From NCBI RefSeq assembly GCF_900496995.4, contig NC_044027.1, forward strand, positions 16,020,743 to 16,084,742: DNA of 64,000 nt. Reading direction: 5' to 3'. This DNA comes from Aquila chrysaetos chrysaetos. Its lineage: Eukaryota; Chordata; Aves; Accipitriformes; Accipitridae. This document shows positions 55,469 to 64,000 of the stretch, piece after piece. Below the pieces are notes generated by a model. That model was not told the DNA's origin, did no database searches, and worked only from the letters and a program-made list of their open reading frames with translations. Every line of letters begins with the position of its first letter. Positions within the stretch are counted from its first letter, which is position 1. The translations under genes and the position numbers were made by a program.

Positions 55469-58400
55469 ATGATCGTCAGCTTGACCATCCGGGCGCTCGT
55501 GATGCTCCCCTTGGGGTTCTGCTGGCCGTCGGCTTTCCAAGAGGTGAGTTTGACCTCCAGAAAATGCGGTTTCCAGGAAGACTTTTTTATTTCTAGGAAA
55601 AAAAAGGAAGAGACAACACAACGTGTTCTAAGCCAAAATCCATCAAACCTCACTAATCGAGAAGATAAAGCTGTTTCCTCTGGGTGGCTGTTGTGCAGCC
55701 CATGCTTAGTGCAAAATAAAGCCATGAGAACTTGGCATCGGTACTTGTTGTTTGCTGGCGTTCCCTCCAGGTTAGTTCAGTTAAGCGATAGTCTTGCATC
55801 CATTTGTTTTTCTTAAAAAAATGTAAAGCTATTCTTCTTCTTGCAGAAATTTCTCGGCGCTTTGGATGCGGAAGATGTTTTCTCTTATTTTGGAACCAGC
55901 TCAGTGTCTGATGGTATGCAGGGCTCCTTCCTTCTTGATTTTGGAACACGTCTGTCAGTTTATTTCTAATGCTGCGTGTTCGATAACGCTAAGAACACTT
56001 ATTAACGAACCCTGATCTGACAAGCATTTAGCATTTCCGAGTCACATTACTCAGTGAGGCGACCTATGTTTCACTGTGAAAGCTGTCGAAGAACTGGGTC
56101 AGTATTTAAAATCTGCTGAAGGAGATATGATAAATCTTTTTGCACATTTCTCCTGCGGTCCTCATTCTCTGTATTGGTATTTTTCTATGAGATTAACAGA
56201 TCCAGGTCTTCCGAGCGGGAAGCTTTAGGCTAAGAATAGCTTTAAATGCACTTGATAATTTTTTTGAAATAAACATGGAGAGACTAGTATTCTGGGTCTG
56301 GATTGATGGTAGTTCAGAATAAAGATACGTTTTTAAATTCTCAAATACTTAAAGCACGGATGTTGTCTACTTGTGAGTTCACCTAGTGCTCATCCCAGTG
56401 TCTCTGTCTGGATTATGATAATTCTCACTCAGTAATACTTAACATCGGAGGAAGTAAGACTGTCTCAGCCTTTGTTAAATGAACTGTTCTCCTTATTGAG
56501 AGAGCAAAAGCGCCGATAAATCAGGAGCTGGTTTCAGAGCTGTTGTCTGTTCCTAATCAGATTATCCTCACTTTGGAATACATGAAAGCATAGAAATTCT
56601 TTCACTGTTGACACGATGACCCCGAAAGGCCACAGTTGTCATTCGGAGACTATTTTTTCCTAGGGAGATAGATCATTACATTTGTTTTCTGTGTATCGTC
56701 ATTTCTCATAACTGTTGCCCTTGTTCTGGTCTTGTTTCATTTCTTTCAGTACCTGAGTTTGTTGTTGCTGAGCCAACTTGCCCTTGTAAAGAACAGACTG
56801 GGCTGATGTCCTGTCGTATTCAATATTGCTCCATTGAGGCCTGGGGAGAACTCTATGCCTTTGAATTTCTAGAGGACCATGCCCTCCTTTCATCTTCCTT
56901 TGTGAGCAATCAAGTGGTGAACTCTTCCTTTAGCTTACTGAAGCGATTCTCGGGCAACTGCTTTGCAGGTGGAAATCCACTGCAGCCTCCCGGGGCTAAG
57001 TGTAGAGTCACTTACTGTGAAGGGCAGCTGGTGAGTATGCACTGAACTTATTCTTACAAGCTTTTACAGCCTTTGTAGGTTTGCAGCTTGATGCGCCAAA
57101 CATGTGTGAACCATCCATTTAATAAATCCGAGCATTACAAAGGAGAAGTGGGAAGGATATGAGACACAGTTCTCCACTGATAGCAAATGTCTTTGGAATA
57201 ACTCAGAGGTGGAATTTCATCTCCTTTAGCAAGGAGTCGTCATTGCGGATGAGGAAAAGATTCATATCAGGCCTGTCAGAATCAAAGATGTGGCCCTGCT
57301 GAAGGACCTTGGCTTCTCCAGACCCCACATTCTTTTCAGAAGTGCCGCAAGAGAGGCAAATACAGCAAGAGGTAATGTGCATGGAGAGGAGGCCCTGCTT
57401 GTTCTGCTTGGAAAAGCTGTCTTCTGATAGTGGGGTTGCTTGCATGAGCTCAGAGGAAAAATTTGTATCTACAAATATATGAGTATATTTGAATATGTTT
57501 CTCATCTCATTGAGGTGTAACTAGTGTGTTTTCATTTAGGTATTTGTTATTTTGATAGCATATGTGTGTTATTAAGGATGCTGGCAGGTGAAAGAAACCA
57601 ACAGAAATGGGAAACCTGAGCAAGCAACTGGAGGAGTGGTCTTCCAGCTGGATTGTTCTAGTCTTTCAGGAAAAGCGAGTGGATATGTAGGACCTTTTAT
57701 GTTGTCTTGCATTTTAAACTCCCTGTGTCCCTTTGTGCTGTTCAGCAGGGCGGTTTCTTTCTCGCCTGCAGAAGAGGGCTGAGGGAGCTGTCAAACATCT
57801 GGAGCTGATGGTCGTAGCAGGTCCAGATGTTTACTTGTACCACAAAGAGGACACAGAGCGATATATTCTCACCAACCTGAACATTGTGAGTAGCTTTCTG
57901 TTTGGATTGCTGTCCCAGTGTGAGAGCTCACAGTGTCACAGACTATGTCACAGGCAGATGGACCTCTGTGAGTGCACTTTGAGAGGTGTTCGTGGTTACT
58001 AGCTTCTGGTGCAAAGCACTGCTTATGTGCAGGGTGTTTCTCTCTGCTTCCCTCGGCACTGCATGGCAAGCTTTCCCTTGTACAAGGAGCTGCACGAGTA
58101 AAAGCGGATGTTAGAGGCTTTGGGGTTGTCGCCTTAAAACCCATGTAGAAAATGTAGCTCTTTGTTTCATTACAAATATTGTTGTAAGTCAGATACAGTA
58201 GCAAGAGTTGTATCACCAGAGCCTTGATCCAGTCCCTGTTGCTTTCAGTGAGATTGAACCAGATCTACTGAATTAATCTTACATTTTACATTTGAACATT
58301 TTATTTCCATTACAGAATTTCCCTAAATGTCTCTGTTTGCTATTATTAAGATTTTTTAATGCATTTTCTGTGTCTGTGTATTGCAAAAAAAGTCTTTAGC

Positions 58401-61400
58401 ATTCACTTTCCTACCCTATGAAACTGGTTTCCATGCCGATTCTTCTGTCTGCTTCAGAGTATCTGACAAGTCTAACAACAGTTCTCATCTGTTGACAGAT
58501 TTATTTACATTTGTAGTGCATACTTTAATGTTGTACTTCCCAGTGATTTTATAGTTGCCCCTTATGGTTACCAGGTGTGTTACGTTTGTAGTGAATGCAG
58601 CGCTGTTACTGGGAACAGGTAGTGGGAGTCACCGAGGTACCTCCTTTGTTGAATCCTTTCTGTCTTTTAACAGGGGGCAGAGCTGTTGAGAGATGCCTCA
58701 CTGGGTGCTCATTTCAGGGTTCATCTTATGCGAATGCTTGTTTTGACAGAACCAGAGGTAAGCAGGGAGGACTATGTGCAAGTGTTGTCCCAGGGGCTGC
58801 TAAAAGCCGTGTGAAACATGCAAACATGTGCCTTCACTCTAGGCAGAGGTAAACATCACCACAAATATCACCTCCTCACTGATCAGCGTTTGTGAGTGGA
58901 GCAAGAAGGTCAACCCCCACAATGACTCTGACCCCCAGCATGCTGACATTGTCCTCTACGTCACCAGGTACTGAAGCTCCCCTGCCCTGGGAGGGGACTG
59001 GAAACAGGGCTGATGGTGTCTAGCTGTTAGTGCAGTGACAGTGATTTGCACTAGGTCTTCCAGCAGTTGGGCATCACAGAATCTTTGGAAATGGGTTTAT
59101 TCTCCTGTTTGGGGTTGATTCTCCTGCCCTTAGTGTAATGCAGTTAGTGAGAGGTGCTGTTTCTTCACTTTCTGGAGGAACTGGAATATTCCCCAAGCAC
59201 TGACTAGCCGGACTTGAGCAGACATTTTATGCTTCCAGAGCAGCACAGCCAAACCCACTGCAGCTTTTTGTGGGCAGAAAAGTCGAACAGTAACTGGAAG
59301 TGAAAACCCACTGGTGTTTTCTGTGGAAGATTTCTAGTGCTACTCTGACTCAGATGTTTTTTGTCTGACTTTCAGGCTCCTTGCTCTAAATTGTCTTGGC
59401 TAAGTTTGTCGAAGCCAAACTTTTCTTGAGTGTAATGGCTTTGTTTTGGTCCTCTTTCTTCAAAGAGGTGATGATACTGCTCTGTCTTTTGCAAATAGGA
59501 TTAGGTCATTTTATTCTGTTCTGCTTGTCTGGTGTCATGGGGATTTTTTAGTGTAGAATCACCACAAATCTTGAACAGTGGGACCCTACTGCTACCATCT
59601 TACCCCAGGGAGCTCCACGTGTCAAAAAAAAATGTTAGGTAGCTGGCAAAGTTAGATCAGGAAGGTGCCAATAAATTCAGCTGAATGTCTAGACCTGACA
59701 TTATTAGCTGCAGTGGTTCTTTGCTCTTTCCTCTGTATCTGTCTCCCTTACTTTAGGTTTGACCTGGAGTTACCTGATGGGAACAAGGAGCTACGTGGAG
59801 TGACTCAGTTAGGTGGAGTCTGCTCCTCCTTCTGGAGCTGTGTTATTACCCAGGACACCGGCTTTGACCTGGGAGTCACCATAGCCCATGAGATTGGGCA
59901 CAGGTCAGTAGGAAAGCCCCAGAGCAGCCCAGTATGGTTTATTCAGGTAAAAGCATAGCCCAGTTTCAAGGATTCAGAAGAAGGAAAAGGATCTCTTGGC
60001 ATAACAGGGGGTTTCCTATAGATTATTCAAAACTTTTGGAAAGAGTTCCTTGCATTTCTTGTATTCCTGCATGCTCTGTGACAATTAGAAGCTGCAAAGA
60101 GGAGAGAAAACCTTTGTGACAACAGTAGAAGGAAAGGCTGCAGAGGGAGCTCAGCCCTTGCTTAGAGAAGAGAGGCTCTGAGGGAACCCAGCCGCTGGGT
60201 TTCTTCCCCTCAGGGCACTGTGCTGCTTCTGTTACAGTCTTGGAATCCCCCATGATGGTGAGGGGAATCAGTGCAGCAGCAGCGGTTACATCATGGGTTC
60301 AGCAGGAAACCACAACAGCATCGACCTCACCTGGTCACTGTGCAGCCGAGAAGAGTTCCTGGCCTTTGTCAGGTAAGGGAATGGTCGAGTTCTGTGTGCC
60401 CATGTGGGAGTGTTTCCCTGTGCTGGGAGCTTAGGAAAGGGCAGGGAAAGAGAAGGAATAAAATAGGACATGCCTGGAAAATGAGGAACTGTAAAACGCT
60501 CGGGGTTTGTTTATTTCTTACCACTTGTGTCTGTTGCTGAAGTTAAACCCCAGTTTTTGCTTCAAGTAGCTGGAAATTACTTTGGTTAGTGACTAACATG
60601 CCTGGAGTGCGTTGGACTTCTCAGACACTAGCTCAGCCTGGAAATTTTATTTAAAATGTCAGAGCATCTAGGTTTAAACAAGCATTGCGGGCTGTGAGCT
60701 GGCTGGGTGAGAAACAGGCGTGAGTTTCTGTTATAACTTCAGCAGCAGGGAACTGTGAGCATCTCCAGGCAGCTGCTACAGCTAAATCCATCACAGCCCA
60801 CAGTAAGCATGTGTTGTCTGGGAAAGCAGCAGCCAACTCCCAGAATGAAACTCAGCAGAAGTTTGCAAACATGTCATTGTCCTTACTGCCCACAGCTGGG
60901 AAAGTGATATTTCTTATGTCTCTATCAGCACAGGCCAAACAAACTGCTTAAATGACCTGCCGGACATGGACAGCAGCATCCCTGGATGGAAGCCTGGCTT
61001 GTACTATGGAGCAGATGAGCAATGTAAAATAGCCTTTGGGAGTGTTGCCACAGCATGCACCTTTGCTGACAGCAATGTTGTAGGTAGAAAGTTTGTCTCC
61101 TTTGCTAGGGGCAGCAGGGAAATGTTCTGGAGCCAAGATTCAGCAAAAGGGAGCTGGGGACATTTTTATTATAAAGGGATGGAAGGTGCTTTCCTGCCAC
61201 AGATTTCTTGGCAAAGAACAAACCTTCAAAGGCTTTTAAAATGCTTTCCTTCTCTCCATCACCTCCGTCATCCACATAAGTCTCCTTTAAGGTTTGCACA
61301 GTATGCACAGCCAAACGGGCCTGGCGGTGCTAGTGCTGGGTACACCTACTCAGGGTCCTGTCTTAGGGAGCTCTTGTTCATTGGATTCCTTCAGCTTCCC

Positions 61401-64000
61401 CACCATTGCTCAAGTCCCTGTGTCTGAGAAATGCAGCCTAGCTAATAGCTGCCATCTGGACATGTTTTGTTAATGAGGAAGCCCTAAGGTGGGTGGAACT
61501 TTAATTGCTTCAGTTGACCATCTTCTAGCATTACAGCTGGCAGTGATGGTCTTTTGACATGCCCACACTTTTGCCCAGGAGCAGGAGAAATGAAGGGACT
61601 TGCCTGCATTGTTGGGTAGCTGTGGGAAAACCAAACACCTGGGACATGGACCATTTAAACGAAGCAGCTTTTGGGGCTGCTGTGTTGATGAGCCTAAGTG
61701 ACTCCCCGAACTCCCTGATTTTCTTGTCACACCAGGACATATGTGAAGTTCTGTCATGCCATGTACAACCAGGAGACAAATCCAGCTGTACTCGGCTTCT
61801 TGTTCCCCTCTTGGATGGTACTGAGTGTGGAATCAATAAGGTAAGGAGGCTGCTGATCTGATGATCAGGAGTGGGTGTGGGTGCTACGGAGTTCATTAGA
61901 CAGCAAGACACTGTTGGTGGCTGGAGGGTACATGGCACTCACTGCCCCTTGGCCAGGGAGCCAAGGCCAGACACTCCAGTCACAAACTGGTACCAGCTGA
62001 TCTTGGTGTTTCCACCTTGTCTGTATTTTCTGGGGTTGCTTTGCAGTTCTGTAGCCTGACCTCTTCTCCAAGGCTTTGCCTTCTACTTGAAATGATCTAT
62101 CAGCTCTTTGTTTTAACCCCAACCTCATGTTAGACCATAATTACAAATAGGACTATTCTAGCCTCTTGTGAGAAGGTGCCTCATTCATCTTGGGATTCCC
62201 TGTTACAGTCTGGCCTGCCAAAAGGTGGGGACTTGTGCCACCCTTGTAGATCCCAGCTCTGATGGGTTCACTGTGGTGCTGCTGCCAATTTTGTGTATTC
62301 TTGGTCTTAGTGGTGCTCCAAGGGACAGTGCAGCTCTCTGGAAGAACTGAACCCCATGGCTGTAGTCCATGGGCAGTGGTCCGGCTGGAGCCCTTTCTCC
62401 TCCTGCTCCCGCAGCTGTGGAGGTGGAGTTGTGATAAGGCAGCGGTTCTGTAACAACCCCCGGTAAGAGGTGGGGAGCTGGGAAGTTTGCAGTGCCTCTT
62501 GTCTGACTCCGAGCTGTGGGGTCTGAGTCTTGCACTTTGCTTGGGACAAACCTGCCTCTGTTGAGGAGTTCTTCTCCTGTTATTTCCAGGCCTGCTTTTG
62601 GGGGGCAGGAATGCCGTGGTGCCAGCGTCCAAGTGGAGATGTGCAATACTCAGGTAGTGGAGCTCATCACATCTTCTGAGCTTTTTCTTAATGCCGCTTA
62701 ACTCTTTGAGAGCTGGTTTGGGACTGTACTTCTCACAGCTGATTGATCTGAGAAGGAGGACTAAAGATCAGGCATACAGCCTCCATCTGTCTGACAACAG
62801 GAGAGCTATTTGTTCCACTGTGTCTGAAGACAGCAGTATTATTTGATAGAATTGTTCACATGTAATGAAGCATTTTCTCTATGCCTTCATAGCAGGACAG
62901 ATGCTGAGAAAATAGTGACTCACTTAATGATAGTTTTCTTCAGAGGGACATTCTTATATTGTTCCTATTTTCCTTATCCATTTATTTTGTTGAAGTAACA
63001 AAGATATCAGCTTCCAAACACAATTCTCTGCATATCCCGCAGCGTCCCTTTAAAGTGGTTTTTTTCATGTGCAGTTGTTATGGTGTTTTACTTACCAGCC
63101 ACTGCTTTCTGCCTTTAGCTAGTGGGTAAAATGCTGCTTGGGATTCTGTGCTCAGTAACTCCCTTTCATTACCCATACAATTCTCTCTGGGATGTAGGCC
63201 TGTTTGATGACCCAGCAGGACTTTATGACTGAACAATGTGCAGCAACAAATTTAAAGCCACTGTATCTCACTGTAGAAGTGCCATCCTTTTATACCTGGA
63301 CTTCTGCTGTTGGCTTTGCCAAAGGTAAGGAGAGACTGAGAAACCGTGGTTTCTTTGTGAAGGGGAACGCTCATGGACCTGTCTGTACTTTGAAGTCAAA
63401 AGGCTGTTTCACTGATTGTTTTAGTTTTCACATGAAACCTGGATACTCTTTCTGTCAGATCCTTTTGACTTCTTCCCATTGCTTGATGGTCAGCCACGTG
63501 CCTTTCTGAAAGAGTAACTCCTTTCTTCTTCTGTCTGCCTCCTCCAGGGGACATGCTATGCAAGCACATGTGCAGGGCTGTTGAAAACAAATTCATGGTA
63601 AGCCGCGAAGACAGTTTCATAGATGGAACCAGATGTGAGCAGGATGACTCTGAGCGCCGTGGGGCTTTCAGTCTGTGTGTAATGGGAAGCTGCAGAGTAA
63701 GTGACTGGGGAATCCAGGTGAACCTCTGACACGTAATCTGCTCCAAACGAGTCAGTTTACTAGGAGTGGGAGAAGAAAACACAGTGACCCAAACAACAGA
63801 GAGAGCTCTTCTCAAAAGAAGAGAGTTTTGTTCTTAGCTTATTGGATGGAGTCCAGCAAATCTACTATTCTGTCTGTGTATCCAATGCCAATGCCCTCTA
63901 GATAAGACATTCTGCTAATTTTGCAGTAAGTACATAAGGCTATTCATCCCTAATCCAAGAAGCAATTGGTTTATGCGTTCGTTGAGGAGACATCATTAGC
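55469..64000 (+). CDS. ADAMTS13: ADAMTS13, von Willebrand factor-cleaving protease, 5' part (exons 1-15, 648 codons)
   Basis: Secreted zinc metalloprotease that cuts von Willebrand factor multimers in plasma. Exons: 55469-55543, 55847-55913, 56750-57030, 57230-57371, 57746-57885, 58674-58757, 58843-58967, 59757-59903, 60238-60372, 60929-61079, 61736-61840, 62311-62462, 62590-62653, 63198-63324, 63548-63696. All are GT-AG and in frame. The signal peptide is in exon 1. The prodomain runs to about residue 199 (RLQKR). The metalloprotease has HEIGHSLGIPHD at 349-360 with Met373 as the Met-turn. A disintegrin-like region follows, then a first TSP1 repeat ([17 protein letters not shown], with C-mannosyl and O-fucosyl consensus), then the start of the Cys-rich domain. 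Human has RGDS where this has REDS. Exons 3 and 4 are absent from the human protein as I recall it. The remaining exons lie beyond the right edge. Confidence 0.95.
63697..64000 (+). other. ADAMTS13: ADAMTS13 intron after exon 15, cut by the window edge
   Basis: Begins with the donor GTAAGT after AGCTGCAGA. No further exon with an acceptor and the expected spacer or second TSP1 sequence is seen before the window ends. Confidence 0.75.

Overview
The window is vertebrate nuclear DNA, most likely avian. Evidence: spliced genes with GT-AG introns; a CR1 LINE 3' tail, the retrotransposon family typical of birds and other sauropsids; compact introns; CpG-island promoters; and proteins close to, but distinct from, the human ones. 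I cannot name the species. The gene content and order are the Surfeit gene cluster plus its usual flank (human 9q34; from memory, chicken chromosome 17).

Layout, left to right: MED22/SURF5 (-, 1324-6959), RPL7A/SURF3 (+, 7105-11208), SURF1 (-, 12405-17060), SURF2 (+, 17256-20406), SURF4 (-, 23359-34827), STKLD1 (+, 35387-49707), REXO4 (-, 50305-54873) and ADAMTS13 (+, 55469 to beyond the right edge, 15 exons present). The eight genes alternate strand without exception. They form four head-to-head pairs, two of them with start codons under 170 bp apart, joined by three tail-to-tail junctions. I assembled each coding sequence exon by exon. All seven complete genes keep one open frame across canonical splice sites, and the total lengths fit the families (MED22 203 or 140 aa, RPL7A 266, SURF1 313, SURF2 258, SURF4 269, STKLD1 636, REXO4 419).

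The genes share little biochemistry: Mediator head subunit, ribosomal protein, cytochrome oxidase assembly factor, nucleolar-type basic protein, ER cargo receptor, pseudokinase with armadillo-like repeats, DEDDh exonuclease, and the von Willebrand factor-cleaving protease. What ties them together is shared promoters and tightly packed ends. RPL7A is also a snoRNA host: its introns carry two SNORD24-type and two SNORD36-type box C/D genes, a third SNORD36-like gene and one weaker candidate.

Non-coding features include a 72-bp minisatellite in SURF1 intron 1, a CR1 tail in a SURF1 intron, TA-rich, AC-rich and homopolymer tracts, a hairpin in STKLD1 intron 4 and a perfect 22-bp palindrome in SURF4 intron 1. 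The most notable coding observation is that ADAMTS13 here has two extra in-frame exons encoding most of a full-size metalloprotease prodomain, which the human protein lacks. I saw no retroviral, LTR or other virus-derived element, no tRNA, no rRNA and no CRISPR.
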